48,233 bases of DNA. Origin: Terriglobia bacterium. Lineage in GTDB: Bacteria; Acidobacteriota; Terriglobia; Bryobacterales; Bryobacteraceae. Made by a program: the position numbers and the translations under genes. Of the stretch, positions 17,462 through 26,871 are shown one piece after another. The stretch is taken from positions 1-48,233 of the forward strand of contig JAIQFL010000038.1 in assembly GCA_020073365.1 (NCBI GenBank). Reading direction: 5' to 3'. How positions within the stretch are numbered: position 1 is the first letter of the stretch; every line of letters starts with the position of its first letter. The notes under the pieces are model-generated. The model was not told the DNA's origin. It ran no database searches and worked only from the letters and a program-made list of their open reading frames with translations.

Positions 17462-19823
17462 TTTTCCGACCGCAATTGACGGGCCGGCCACGCTCTACTC
17501 GCCTGTGGACGCGTTCTCGACCAAGCCCCTCGAAACGACCGCCAATGGAGCCATCGGCACGGGCGACTCCACCATCAGCGTCCCTTCGACGATGGGAGGG
17601 TTCGCGGCCACGTACGGCATCCTTTCCATCGACGACGAGTTGATCGTCTACACCGCGAAGACCGGCACGCAGTTCACCGGCTGCCAGCGCGGGGCGTTCG
17701 GAACGGTCGCCGCCAGCCATCTCACCGGCGCCCCGGTGAAGGCCAACATGGTTTCCGCGTTCATCACCGCGCTCCAGGCGGCGGTGCTGGCCGTCGAGAT
17801 CGAACTCGGCACGGCGGCGGCGCGCAACTACGTCCTAAAGAACGGTGCGGTCACCATCACCGGCCTGAAGACGTTCCAGGATGGCGCGGAGTTCGGGTCC
17901 GGAAACAAAGCCGCCACGGGCCTGGTGCGCCTGCCGAACCTCGGTGCGGTGAAATGGCGCAAGGCCGACAACTCGGGCGAACTCGGGATGGCTCTGAACG
18001 CCAGCGACCACGTGGCGATGGACGCCATCATCGACTTCGCGGTGGGCCAGACGTTCGGCGCGTTCTCGTATCCGGACGCCACGACCACCAGCAAAGGCAT
18101 CGTCCAGTTCGATCCGGTCGGCGGGCTGGCCGTTGCGGCAGGGGTGGCCTCGTTGGCGGCGACGGGCGTGGTGGCAGGGACATACCCGAAGGTCACCGTG
18201 GACGCCAGGGGGCGCGTCACGGGCGGCACAACGTTGGTTTCTGGCGACCTCCCCACCCACACCCATGTGGCCACCGACATAGTCTCCGGCGCGCTGCCGT
18301 TCACAATCCAGAAGGCGGGAACGGCCATCGGAACGCGCCGGGCGTTGAATCTGATGGAGGGCGCCAACATTACACTGACGGTTGCGGACGATTCCGGCAA
18401 CGACCGCGTGAACGTCACCGTCGCGGCGGCGGGCACAGCCACCCACAACCTCCTCTCCGCGACACATCAGGAGACCGTCGCTGCCGCGCCCCTCTTGGGC
18501 GATCTGGTCGCGGCGAACGGGACGCCGGCCTGGGCGCGCCTGGCGGGGAACACCACTGCGACCCGGAAGTTCCTGCGGCAGACCGGGACCGGCACGGTGT
18601 CCGCGCTTCCGGCGTGGGACACGCTTCTGGCGGGAGACATCCCCGCGCACGCGCACGCCGAGTCGGACGTGACCAGTTTGGCGACCGACCTGACGAACCG
18701 CCCGGTGAAAGGCGGCGCATGGGCCGTTTCGAAGGCGGCGGTCATCAACTCCTCCGGCCAACTGGACGGCGCGGCCGGAACCGCAACGGATTGCGTCCTG
18801 GTGAACGGCAGCAGCGCGGCCAAGGCGAACGCCGCCCACACCCACGCCGCCACGGATATCGTCAGTGGCACCCTCGACAACGCGCGCACGTCGGGAACGG
18901 CTAGCGCGACGGCGAGCACGTTGGTTCTGCGCGATGGTTCCGGCGGCGCCTCCTTCGGCTATGTGGCTGCGAACAATCAATGGGCATACCTCGACTCCCA
19001 CTTCCAGTCGCTCGAGTCCGGCGCCTACCAGACGGTCGGCGGTCCCTTCGAGAACATGGCGAAGTACGCCGAGGACTTCACCGCCGCAACCTGGGATAAG
19101 AACGGCGGGTCGTGCTCGGTCATCGCGAACGCCGTCGCCGCGCCGGATGGCAACACGACCGCGGACACCATCACGGCGGTGACCGCGACGCCGATCATCC
19201 AGCAGCAAGTGGCGGGCCTCGCTTCCGGGGGCCAGTACACGTTCTACGTGTGGGCAAAGGTTGCGTCCGGAACGAAACAGGTGTCCCTCGCCATCGTGGA
19301 CAACGCCTACGCCAGCTACCTCGCGGGGCCGACAAGCATCACGCTCACGACCGCCTGGCAGCGGTTCAAGATCACCGGCACGCTGGCAGGCGGGCAGACT
19401 GGGCTGTGGATCGTCGTGCGCCAGTTCGCCGGGAACGGCGACAACTGGACCAGCGGTGCGATCTACGTGTGGGGCGCATGTTTGCAGCAGGGTAACGACC
19501 CGAAGAACGGGTACGCCCGTACCTGGGCTTCCCAGACCGCACCAGTCACCGCAGGGATCGCATGCGGCGGGGTGGTGATCTCGGCGAAAGACAACGCGGA
19601 ATCGCCTTTCCGCATCTACGGACCCGGCTCGAACCTTGCCGACCACCGGCTGATCGAGGTCACCAACACCGGCGAACTCATCATCGCGGGCGGTGTCGGC
19701 AACGGCTACCGATTGGCTGAACTGATGGCCGCGACCAACCCCTCGGGATGGTCCGGCGTGCTGAAAGTGAAGACGCCCGCGGGAGCCACAGCGGGCTACA
19801 TCCTTTTGTATTCCAACCCGTAA
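17454..19823 (+). CDS. Tail fibre / receptor-binding protein
   Basis: 789 residues from ATG 17454, which overlaps the upstream gene's end; a longer upstream frame is ignored because it lies inside that gene. The N-terminus has the pattern GTGDSTISVPSTMGG...LSIDDELIVYTAK, resembling a short motif in the preceding protein, so the two may assemble through like domains. Fibre-type repeats with HTHVATDIVSGALP (about residue 270) and HTHAATDIVSGTLDNART (about 461) are typical of phage tail fibres. Residues about 540-690 form a jelly-roll like a carbohydrate-binding module (GGQYTFYVWAKVASGTKQ; TAWQRFKITGTLAGGQTG). It probably ends the tail and binds glycans. It is the last large gene of the tail module. 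Confidence 0.8.
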   Translation: MANFPTAIDGPATLYSPVDAFSTKPLETTANGAIGTGDSTISVPSTMGGFAATYGILSIDDELIVYTAKTGTQFTGCQRGAFGTVAASHLTGAPVKANMVSAFITALQAAVLAVEIELGTAAARNYVLKNGAVTITGLKTFQDGAEFGSGNKAATGLVRLPNLGAVKWRKADNSGELGMALNASDHVAMDAIIDFAVGQTFGAFSYPDATTTSKGIVQFDPVGGLAVAAGVASLAATGVVAGTYPKVTVDARGRVTGGTTLVSGDLPTHTHVATDIVSGALPFTIQKAGTAIGTRRALNLMEGANITLTVADDSGNDRVNVTVAAAGTATHNLLSATHQETVAAAPLLGDLVAANGTPAWARLAGNTTATRKFLRQTGTGTVSALPAWDTLLAGDIPAHAHAESDVTSLATDLTNRPVKGGAWAVSKAAVINSSGQLDGAAGTATDCVLVNGSSAAKANAAHTHAATDIVSGTLDNARTSGTASATASTLVLRDGSGGASFGYVAANNQWAYLDSHFQSLESGAYQTVGGPFENMAKYAEDFTAATWDKNGGSCSVIANAVAAPDGNTTADTITAVTATPIIQQQVAGLASGGQYTFYVWAKVASGTKQVSLAIVDNAYASYLAGPTSITLTTAWQRFKITGTLAGGQTGLWIVVRQFAGNGDNWTSGAIYVWGACLQQGNDPKNGYARTWASQTAPVTAGIACGGVVISAKDNAESPFRIYGPGSNLADHRLIEVTNTGELIIAGGVGNGYRLAELMAATNPSGWSGVLKVKTPAGATAGYILLYSNP

Positions 19824-19842
19824 TCCCTGAAAGGACGAACCG

Positions 19843-20190
19843 ATGAAACTGACACTGGATCACACTCAGCGTTTGAACCTGCATGCCCTGCTGGGCGCGC
19901 AGCGGGCAGACGTGGGGTCTATTCGCGCGATCTGGGCAGTACAGGACAAACTTGCCCTTGACACAGCGGAAGAAAAGGCCATTGACCTGAAACGCGAAGT
20001 CGTGAGCGGACAGGACCGGACGCTTTGGAACCCATCTCTATCGATACCGGACAAGGAGTTCGACTTTACAGATGTCGAGATTGCCCGAATCAGATCCGCT
20101 ATCGAAACGTGGGACACCTATTGTGCGACAGCCGATCGCAGATGGCTGGAGCCATTGGTCAATGTGATGTTCTCTGCTAGAGCTGGCTGA
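19843..20190 (+). CDS. Small hypothetical phage protein
   Basis: 115 residues, mostly alpha-helical, starting MKLTLDHTQRLNLHALLGAQ. A good ribosome-binding site (AAAGGA) lies upstream and the gap to the tail fibre gene is short, so it belongs to the same transcript. I do not recognise a family. The helical content and position after the fibre gene would fit a fibre assembly chaperone or small structural protein, but nothing specific supports that. It ends 29 bases before the end of the oppositely oriented TIR-NB-ARC gene. Confidence 0.7.
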   Translation: MKLTLDHTQRLNLHALLGAQRADVGSIRAIWAVQDKLALDTAEEKAIDLKREVVSGQDRTLWNPSLSIPDKEFDFTDVEIARIRSAIETWDTYCATADRRWLEPLVNVMFSARAG

Positions 20191-20219
20191 GCATTGACTC
20201 TAGAGCGTCGGGTTCTTGC

Positions 20220-22649
20220 TCACCGCGGCTGGTACTGAACGATGTCACATCCTGGAGTGATCCTGTGAATCTCCTTCCTGACCCGCTCCGTGTCATCAAT
20301 GTCTTTGCGCGTGCCCAGGGTTGAATACAATTGGTTTGCTCTCTCCATTCGCTCAATGGCGGTGCGCAGATCTCCCGTGAGTGCGTCCAATAGAGCCAGC
20401 CCCCACTGAGCATGCGCAATCTCGTCAACTCGCCTGATCTCTTCTGCGATTCTAAGGCTCTCAGAGAACAACTCGACCGCCTCGTCGATCTTGCCTTCGG
20501 CAACAGCTACATTACCCACGCCGCCGAGCGCCTTCGCGATGCCGCGTCTATCGCCCGCCTGAGTCAGAATTCTCTGCGCTCGAGAGTAACAGACCCTACT
20601 GAGTGCATACTTATGCTGCAAACGAAGCATCCAGCCTACATCGAGTTGCAGATCCCCAACAGCTTGGGCGTTCCGTGTCGACCGAAAGAGTCGGATACAT
20701 CGGGAGTACAACCGTCGGGCGGCCAGAAAATCACGCTGCTCCACTGCCGCCTTCCCAAGATGTCGCGTAGCGAGCGCGTAGCCATTCATATCCTTCAGCC
20801 CTTGGTATAGGGCTGAGCCTTTCTCCAAGTGCTTCCATGCTTCTGCGAGATCGCCAATCCGTAAATAGGTCCACCCAAGGTCATATACAAGAATATCCGC
20901 CTGAGACCTAACGTCTCCTGCTTGGTTTGCGGCGTCAAGCGCCAACAGCGAAAAATGGAGGCGTGTGTTCCAGTGGCCGCGCATCCACAAAAACTCACGA
21001 AGAGCAACCCGAAACCGCAGGACCGCTCCCCAGTCTTCTGCCACATAACACGCCTTCCATGCGCCGCAAATACTCAGAACCTCCTTTTCGAGTCGGCCCA
21101 CAGGATCTGCCTTATCCCGACTCAATTCTTCTGCTCTGGCAGGAAAGAATTCGACATATCGCCGCCACATCAGCTCCTGCTCCTCTTTCCGCTCTGCAAG
21201 ATGCTGTCGCGCAAAATGGCTAGTTACAGATAACACAGTAAGTCTCTGGTCCGCATCGGTAATCTCATCGCTAAGATCTATGAGAGATCTTTGAACCAAT
21301 GCAGCGACCCCATCTTTCAAAGACTCCTCATTCAAGTCAGCAACGGCCCTGACGGAGCTGCGGCTCGCAGGTGCGCTGAAGAAAGTCATTGCCTTCAGGA
21401 TGAGCTGTGATGCCACGGGTAACGTTGTCCACGTTTCACCAAGAACGTGAGTGAAGATATCTCCCTTCGCACCCCGCAGCTGCTGCAATACGTCTTCCAG
21501 TGTGGCACCTCTATTGCATATTTGGCTGACTGCCCACTTCATCGCGAGTGGCATACCGCCTGCCGCATTAACTATTTCCTGCTTGTCCTTCAGCGTTCCC
21601 AGCTTGTGTCCATAGTTCCTAGCCTCGGTCGCCAGGAATTGCAGGGCGTGTGGATCGGCAAGCCTGTCTAGGGCCACGAATCGCATTTCGTCGAGAGGCA
21701 GTCTCTGGCGAGCTGTTACGAGAGCGCAACTTGGCCGCGGAATACCGCCCAGGAAATCATAAAGGCGCTGGTCCGCAAATGGTTGTACGGAATCGACGAC
21801 CAGCAGGCAGCGATTGGAGGCGAGTAGCCGCCTGACTGATTGCGGCTTGGCCTCATGGTTCTCTAAAACCAGGGGAGCAGCGCCAAGCGTCGTGGCAACT
21901 TCGTCCAAGAGGTCCTCCAGTGTGAGTTGTGATCTGGGCGAGTCAGAGCACCAAACGCCATACTCGAAGATCTGCTGAGTGAAGACTGAATGCGCGGCCA
22001 TCAGAGCGACGGCGGTCTTGCCTATGCCGCCCATTCCCCCAATAACGACAACGGGTCGCGTTCGCGTTTTCAACGCCGTGACGATATCACCAAGTTCCTG
22101 TTTGCGGTTAACTAGAGTACCTGAATTCGGAAAACCAAGGTTGAGGCGCGCAAATTGGCTGGGCTGTGCAAAGATCCGCGTTGACAGTTCCCCGAGCGCC
22201 TTCCGAATTCCGCAAGCGATGGCGGCGAAGGCTTCGTCGATGTTTACCCACGCCTTGCTCGTCACTGGCTCGGCGTCGGCGGGCAGTCCTTGGAGTTTGG
22301 CAAACGGGGTACCCTTCCAGTCACAGTAGTCAAGGAAAACTGGGATTACGGTAGCCTCGTTCCGCTCGTGCCGCCGAAGTGCCTGGTGCATTTCGACGCT
22401 CCAGCAATAGTCGGAGTTCAAGAAATCAACGCTGACAAGGAGGAGGACGATATCGGCCGTCAGTAGATGGTGATCGATTTCGCGTCCCCATTCTTTGCCA
22501 GGCGGAATCTTCCGGTCGTGCCAACTCGTTATGCTCCCCTCCCGCTTTAGGGTGGCCAAGTGATCTTCGAGGCGGTCTCGTGAATCCTCATCCGCGTGAG
22601 AGTATGAGTAGAAGAGTTTTACTGGTCTCTGAGGCGGGGCAATAGGCAT
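20220..22649 (-). CDS. TIR-NB-ARC-TPR (STAND) protein
   Basis: 809 residues from ATG 22649, chosen for its GAAGG ribosome-binding site; a longer frame to 22718 lacks support. Residues about 9-150 are a TIR domain (KLFYSYSHADEDSRDRLEDH; WHDRKIPPGKEW; YCWSVEMHQA with the likely catalytic Glu86). Residues about 180-480 are a STAND/NB-ARC ATPase with Walker A GGMGGIGKT (204-212), Walker B LLVVD and a sensor-like LVTARQ. The C-terminal region, from about 560, has TPR-type helical repeats (GYALATRHLGKAAVEQRDFL; ALGGVGNVAVAEGKIDEAVE). In this family TPRs are expected to sense a trigger, the ATPase to oligomerise, and TIR to cleave NAD+ or make a signal nucleotide. It is transcribed against the tail genes and looks less GC-rich than they do, which suggests acquired cargo. 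Confidence 0.88.
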   Translation of the reverse strand: MPIAPPQRPVKLFYSYSHADEDSRDRLEDHLATLKREGSITSWHDRKIPPGKEWGREIDHHLLTADIVLLLVSVDFLNSDYCWSVEMHQALRRHERNEATVIPVFLDYCDWKGTPFAKLQGLPADAEPVTSKAWVNIDEAFAAIACGIRKALGELSTRIFAQPSQFARLNLGFPNSGTLVNRKQELGDIVTALKTRTRPVVVIGGMGGIGKTAVALMAAHSVFTQQIFEYGVWCSDSPRSQLTLEDLLDEVATTLGAAPLVLENHEAKPQSVRRLLASNRCLLVVDSVQPFADQRLYDFLGGIPRPSCALVTARQRLPLDEMRFVALDRLADPHALQFLATEARNYGHKLGTLKDKQEIVNAAGGMPLAMKWAVSQICNRGATLEDVLQQLRGAKGDIFTHVLGETWTTLPVASQLILKAMTFFSAPASRSSVRAVADLNEESLKDGVAALVQRSLIDLSDEITDADQRLTVLSVTSHFARQHLAERKEEQELMWRRYVEFFPARAEELSRDKADPVGRLEKEVLSICGAWKACYVAEDWGAVLRFRVALREFLWMRGHWNTRLHFSLLALDAANQAGDVRSQADILVYDLGWTYLRIGDLAEAWKHLEKGSALYQGLKDMNGYALATRHLGKAAVEQRDFLAARRLYSRCIRLFRSTRNAQAVGDLQLDVGWMLRLQHKYALSRVCYSRAQRILTQAGDRRGIAKALGGVGNVAVAEGKIDEAVELFSESLRIAEEIRRVDEIAHAQWGLALLDALTGDLRTAIERMERANQLYSTLGTRKDIDDTERVRKEIHRITPGCDIVQYQPR

Positions 22650-22973
22650 GATCTTACCTTCGTTATCAATCCATTTCCTTGGCGAATACCCGAGTTGGGA
22701 CGGTTTGGACCGACGCATCTTCCCAGAATCTGTGGCGCAACCAAATGGGGCAGGACCTGCGCGGATTCCTGGCTCTTTGTGCTTCCTTACGTTGTCTCAC
22801 AGGAAGACAGAAGAGCCAGGCAGAGTCGCAACGCCCTTGAACAGGCGAACGCGGCTGCCGCTCTGGACGGCACATAGGCGTTAAGGACAAACTGGGCGCA
22901 ACGCCAAGAGAGACCGACCTTCGTGTCAGACAGCCTATGATGAACGACACAAGAGTACCCGCGACAACTCGGT
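22650..22973. other. Upstream region of the TIR-NB-ARC gene
   Basis: 324 bases between the end of the glycosyltransferase frame and ATG 22649, both on the minus strand. Apart from the GAAGG site I see no clear promoter, hairpin or gene. A 103-codon minus-strand frame (22666-22977) has no motif and starts at a TTG overlapping the upstream stop. Confidence 0.4.
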
Positions 22974-23888
22974 TCAACCAAACTCTCCAGACAGAGCTCT
23001 AGAAGTAAGTAATCTATCCCTATGGCTAATTCCAGCGAACTCCTCATACTGGGCGAATGTGCGCATGGGCCCAAATCCGTAACAGCTTGCAGGGCCCTTG
23101 AAGAACTCGCTGTCGGCACCGGTCGTGGTGCCAAATAGAATATTTATCCGCGCTACGGCAGTCGAATGTCGTTCCTGCCAATCTGGGTGGTCGTGCCAAT
23201 GCTTGTATGCGCCAGGGCGATCATAGTAGTGGTGTATCAGGCAACGATCAGGGGTGAATACGTCCTAGCCCCAAGTCCAAGCTCGGGCTGAAATCGAGAT
23301 CTCCTCTCCATCGAAGTAGAGATCCGGATCGTACGGCACTTCTTCGATAAAGGAAGCCCGGCAAAAGCTGTAACAGCCGGCAATGAATGCGCCACGTTTT
23401 GGCAGCTTCAACTCGCGCGCCTCCCTGCTAAGCAGTAGTAGTCCGGTATTGACGTCAAAAGCGCGAGCCACTACGTGGGGCGTCTCGACAACCAAAGTGC
23501 GCGGGGGATAGTACGGCGCCGGGAAGGTGCTGAGGACGGGCTTGCCACTTGGGCAGACGGCGAGCACCTCGATCATCGAGGTGTCCCAATGCTGAGCGAA
23601 ACGCATGTGGCCGTCTATGTTCAAAAGATACTTCTCGCCGGACCACAACTTCTGGGCTTGGCTTTTTCCCCAGCAGGCTCCCCGCGCATCGGAGGCGTTG
23701 TAAGTGACACAACGTACTTGGCTTGGCCTAGGTCCGGCCTCGAAGCCGTCCTCCTCGGGCTCCAGGACCTGTCGGCAAATACCGACGAAAACACGGTCGG
23801 GATGCCGTGCTGTATTGTACAGCTCTCGGAGTGTCCAGCGACATTCCGGATCGCGATAGTTGGTCATTGCAACAAAGATTGTTTCCAC
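22974..23888 (-). pseudogene. GlcNAc-type glycosyltransferase interrupted by an in-frame amber codon
   Basis: The frame starts at GTG 23888 (IFVAMTNYRDPECRWTLREL), the normal beginning of the GT-A GlcNAc-transferase family (PF11397). Seen further on are KYLLNIDGHMRFAQHWD (the metal-binding aspartate region), GAFIAGCYSFCRASFIEEVP and YFDGEEISISARAWTWG. A TAG at 23265-23267 then stops the frame at codon 208. Translation of the same frame past it continues as family-like sequence (DVFTPDRCLIHHYYDRPGAY) for 96 codons to TGA 22974-22976. Relatives usually have Gly-Tyr-Asp here, so one base change (TAT/TAC to TAG) explains the stop. It is either a recent pseudogene, a suppressed amber codon or a base error. 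The full length of 304 residues suits the family. The role would be glycan or O-antigen modification. Confidence 0.8.
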
Positions 23889-24562
23889 GGAACGTATCGC
23901 CCCGGTACTGCAACCGAGACTTCAAACCGCCGGTGCGGCTGGCGGGCCCGATCAGCTTTCGGCTGATCACATGCCAAGCCTCCTCGAAGGTGCCAGTATA
24001 CCTCGGTTGATCGAGCCGAGGGCCACGAGGGGAACGCGCCAGAATGGCGCGTCGAAGCACGACCTGTTCGACCATTGCTGTCCCAAACCCCGTCCGGCGC
24101 CCGTGAAGATTGCCGGGGTGTTTCAGGCGATTAGGCGATCAGACCCCGTGTCACCCACACCATCGCGCTGGCGGCCGGAGCCGCATCTAGGAAATCGGCG
24201 AATCTCGCTGACAAGACACAGGTGTAGGTCTTCTGGACCTGCGCACTGTTCGTACCGGGCGGCTTCATTAGCGCGATACGGGCCATCCAGAACCGAGTCG
24301 AGCCCGGCGTCCTCGATTCCTCAAAGGGGGCTTTCGAGCTCAGGCGAAACAGAGGTCGCCCATTTCCAAGACCTTAGCCGCGGGAGTCGTTCGATCCAGA
24401 AGCCGACGGCCCTGGTGGTGGCCCCTATCTGATGGATCTTCCCCAGGGGAACTGGACCCATGAGCGTCAATAATGCATTACTGAAATGTCGAGAACCTGC
24501 TCCATCGGTTTGGAGAGTACGATACCGTAAGGTAGAATTGTTGCTCACAGACGGGTAACGGC
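23889..24562. other. Divergent intergenic region, no convincing gene
   Basis: 674 bases between the glycosyltransferase (minus) and TIR gene (plus). Open frames across it (for example 23860-24432 plus, 23728-24075 minus) have no RBS and no motif. A 51-codon minus-strand frame, about 24133-24288, has a protein-like composition (QKTYTCVLSARFADFLDAAP) but no RBS and no homology I can name. No tRNA, retron or CRISPR signature is visible. The right end holds a candidate promoter for the TIR operon. Confidence 0.45.
24510..24538 (+). promoter_or_regulatory. Candidate sigma-70-type promoter of the TIR operon
   Basis: TTGGAG at 24510-24515 and TAGAAT at 24533-24538 are 17 bases apart, matching the consensus at four and five of six positions. 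The -10 box ends 24 bases before GTG 24563, leaving a short leader. Confidence 0.45.
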
Positions 24563-26335
24563 GTGCCGAACGTATTCATCTCCTACGTCAGTGAGGACCG
24601 CGACAAAGTCCTGCAACTTGCGGGTGCTTTGAAGCAGGCTGACGTCGCGGTCTGGCTCGATCGTACATCGTTGAAGCCCGGGCATCGATGGAAAGACACT
24701 ATTCGTCAGGCCATCAATGAAGGCGACTTCTTCATCGCTTGTTTTTCCCAGGCGTACAGCGCACGCGAACGCACATACATGAATGAGGAGTTGACCCTGG
24801 CTATCGAGGAACTCCGGCAGAGGCCCACAGACAGAGCCTGGTTCATTCCGCTTCTTCTATCGAACTGCGAGTTGCCCGATCGATCGATCGGCGCTGGCGA
24901 AACGCTTCGATCCCTTCAATGGGTTTCCCTGCACGAAGACTGGGACGAAGGCATTCGCCGTCTTCTTTCGGTAATCGTGCCGGACCGCCAACTGGAAGTG
25001 CTTCCGCCCGCCAACTACCTTTCGGGCCTCGATCCATGGGGACAAGCAACCGCCGCCAAAGTAGCCGAGATTCTCAAACTCGGTGCACTTACTTCGCGAC
25101 GCCTCGTCATTTCCGATAATCAAGCACTGAACAACAGTGGATTCCAGGATCTTTTGGGGCATCCTGAGGCCTGGGAATTTGTGTCAGGCACCGGTTCGGA
25201 CGGTCTCCCACCGGTGGTAATTTCTCTGAGAAATGGCGCTACCAACTTCACCGATGTCCTCCAACGTTTGATTACCGATCGCGAGAGGCCGGCGATCATG
25301 CCGTGGATGACCCCTAGCCAGCAGGAGGATCTAGAGAAGGCCTATTCTCGCAAGGGGACTGGGGGGCTTGGCCCCTTTTACGACATCGCTGGTCCGGCTT
25401 TCGCGGCCCATGTGGATCGTCTGGATCGTTACGTTAGCAAACACCGGCAGACACTTCCGCACTGGAACGATCTCGAAGATCAATACCCGAGCCTCGTCCG
25501 AGAAGCAATAGACCAGTTCTTGAGGCTGCTCAGTGCCGAGTCGTCGAGCGGCAAAGCCGCTGACTCCGTGAAGGCAGCCTGCGAATTACTGGCCAAGACA
25601 ACTGATCAACACATTAACGCCAACAGGTCGAACCTGTTTAGGGTTCTTCGCCGATGCGCCTTGGACGCTCCGCTTGAGCGCACCCTAGAGATCAAGCTGC
25701 TTCATCAACCGTATCACCTTAACTTCGCCCGCGCGGGTGCGTTCAATTTGATCAATACTTCTGAATCTGGAGCGGGTGGTCTTGGCAGTGTTGTTCCAAA
25801 CGTGGTTCAACAGATGCGAGAAATCTCGATTCAGGACACGTTTGAACTTGATAATTTTCCGCTGCTGCTCAGCGAGATTCCTTTCAGCCGGATCGAACGC
25901 ATACGGTCGACCCACTCCTTCGCGGGACTTGTAGAGACCGCCACGAGCCGCGACTCAGAGCACAAGTTTTCCGCTGTTAGAGATTTGGTCAGTCTAATTC
26001 ACTCGGAGCTTGCGAGAGAGAGCAACACGCAGCATTGCACGAGACTACGTCTCTGTAGCTTCTGGATTCCGGACTCGTTCCGTGCCCGCTTCATGAAAGA
26101 CTCGCTTTGCCTGGCGGATGTCGTGGCACTCGGTGCGGGGTTTGGAGGTATGCTCCTTGGGCAATTCGTTGGAGAATCGGCCGGTTGGAGCGCGGTCGGA
26201 ACCTTCGCTGGAGCCGGCATCGTCGTCTTGTTGCAGCAGTTGCACTCGGCCTCACACGAAGCGAAGGCACGTGAAGAGTTCAAGCAAGTCATCCAGTCGC
26301 TGCGCGTTGGTGGCTTTGAGGAAGGAACTCCGTGA
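24563..26335 (+). CDS. TIR-domain protein with C-terminal membrane segment
   Basis: 590 residues. A TIR domain fills about 1-140: VFISYVSEDRDKVLQLAGAL, WLDRTSLKPGHRWKDTI and YMNEELTLAIEEL, where Glu76 aligns with the catalytic glutamate of NADase TIRs. Residues about 150-500 are a large domain I cannot assign (TSRRLVISDNQALNNSGFQD; PSLVREAIDQFLRLL). A Gly-rich hydrophobic stretch at about 512-556 (VALGAGFGGMLLGQFVGESA, then AVGTFAGAGIVVLLQQL) could form two membrane helices, followed by a charged tail. TIR proteins of this kind cleave NAD+ or make cyclic ADP-ribose signals in anti-phage defence. A membrane-linked C-terminus would place it at the envelope. Its stop overlaps the next start as GTGA, so translation is probably coupled to the NadM-like gene. 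The GTG start at 24563 follows directly on a candidate promoter. Confidence 0.82.
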   Translation: MPNVFISYVSEDRDKVLQLAGALKQADVAVWLDRTSLKPGHRWKDTIRQAINEGDFFIACFSQAYSARERTYMNEELTLAIEELRQRPTDRAWFIPLLLSNCELPDRSIGAGETLRSLQWVSLHEDWDEGIRRLLSVIVPDRQLEVLPPANYLSGLDPWGQATAAKVAEILKLGALTSRRLVISDNQALNNSGFQDLLGHPEAWEFVSGTGSDGLPPVVISLRNGATNFTDVLQRLITDRERPAIMPWMTPSQQEDLEKAYSRKGTGGLGPFYDIAGPAFAAHVDRLDRYVSKHRQTLPHWNDLEDQYPSLVREAIDQFLRLLSAESSSGKAADSVKAACELLAKTTDQHINANRSNLFRVLRRCALDAPLERTLEIKLLHQPYHLNFARAGAFNLINTSESGAGGLGSVVPNVVQQMREISIQDTFELDNFPLLLSEIPFSRIERIRSTHSFAGLVETATSRDSEHKFSAVRDLVSLIHSELARESNTQHCTRLRLCSFWIPDSFRARFMKDSLCLADVVALGAGFGGMLLGQFVGESAGWSAVGTFAGAGIVVLLQQLHSASHEAKAREEFKQVIQSLRVGGFEEGTP

Positions 26336-26868
26336 TTTCAATAGGAATGGCGCACGGCAGATTTCAAGGCTTTCACCTGGAGCATCTGCAGTACTTGCTC
26401 ACCTGTCTCGATAGATGTGAGCGGCTTGTTGTCGGCATTACAAATCCCGACTCGACTGAGTATCAATTCGAAGGTGCAAGCGATCATCGGCATCTGGCCG
26501 AGGCCAATCCGTTTTCGTATTTCCAACGCTCCGAAATGATACGAGAGAGTCTGTTGGACGAAGGCGTTGATCTGGCGCGTATTACGGTAACTCCTTTTCA
26601 TCTATTTGACCCATCGAAGTGGTCAAGCTACCTGCCACCCCCAAGAAACACGACTCAATTCGTTCGCGCATTTTCAGCGTGGGAGGAAAAGAAGATCGCA
26701 CTGTTCGAGTCGAACGGTTTCTCGGTACACGTCTTGGATCGAGGCGCACCCAAGAACGTTGAGGGTAAACAAGTGCGCGCGCTTCTCAATTCCGGTGGCG
26801 ACTGGCGCAGCATAGTGCCGCCAGGGTGTGCCCGGGTGATCGAACGAATCCAAAGCGGACTACTCTGA
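26332..26868 (+). CDS. NadM-like nicotinamide-nucleotide adenylyltransferase family protein
   Basis: 178 residues, about the size of archaeal-type NadM. Seen: the nucleotidyltransferase loop GMAHGRFQGFHLEHLQYLL, the segment RLVVGITNPDSTEY, NPFSYFQRSEMI (the usual FT..ERM region), and the C-terminal GKQVRALLNSGGDWRSIVPP, which matches the end of NadM proteins. The family joins NMN and ATP to make NAD+. Two signature sites deviate: HLEH (residues 15-18) in place of HxGH, and VEGKQVR in place of ISxTEIR. Substrate choice may therefore differ, or activity may be lower. No Nudix domain is fused. The start (GTG 26332) overlaps the TIR stop and the next gene begins three bases after its stop. An NAD+-making enzyme coupled to a likely NAD+-consuming one is the notable feature. 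Confidence 0.75.
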   Translation: MISIGMAHGRFQGFHLEHLQYLLTCLDRCERLVVGITNPDSTEYQFEGASDHRHLAEANPFSYFQRSEMIRESLLDEGVDLARITVTPFHLFDPSKWSSYLPPPRNTTQFVRAFSAWEEKKIALFESNGFSVHVLDRGAPKNVEGKQVRALLNSGGDWRSIVPPGCARVIERIQSGLL

Positions 26869-26871
26869 ACA

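Noticed and set aside
2284..22329. Many long open frames antisense or out of frame to the tail, cargo and replication genes
   Set aside because: They are by-products of high-GC codon bias: Arg/His/Pro-rich, without RBS or motifs, and overlapping well-supported genes.
23889..24562. Possible retron, ncRNA or reverse-transcriptase-linked element in the divergent gap
   Set aside because: No RT gene, no clear stem pairs and no repeats; only a promoter could be supported.
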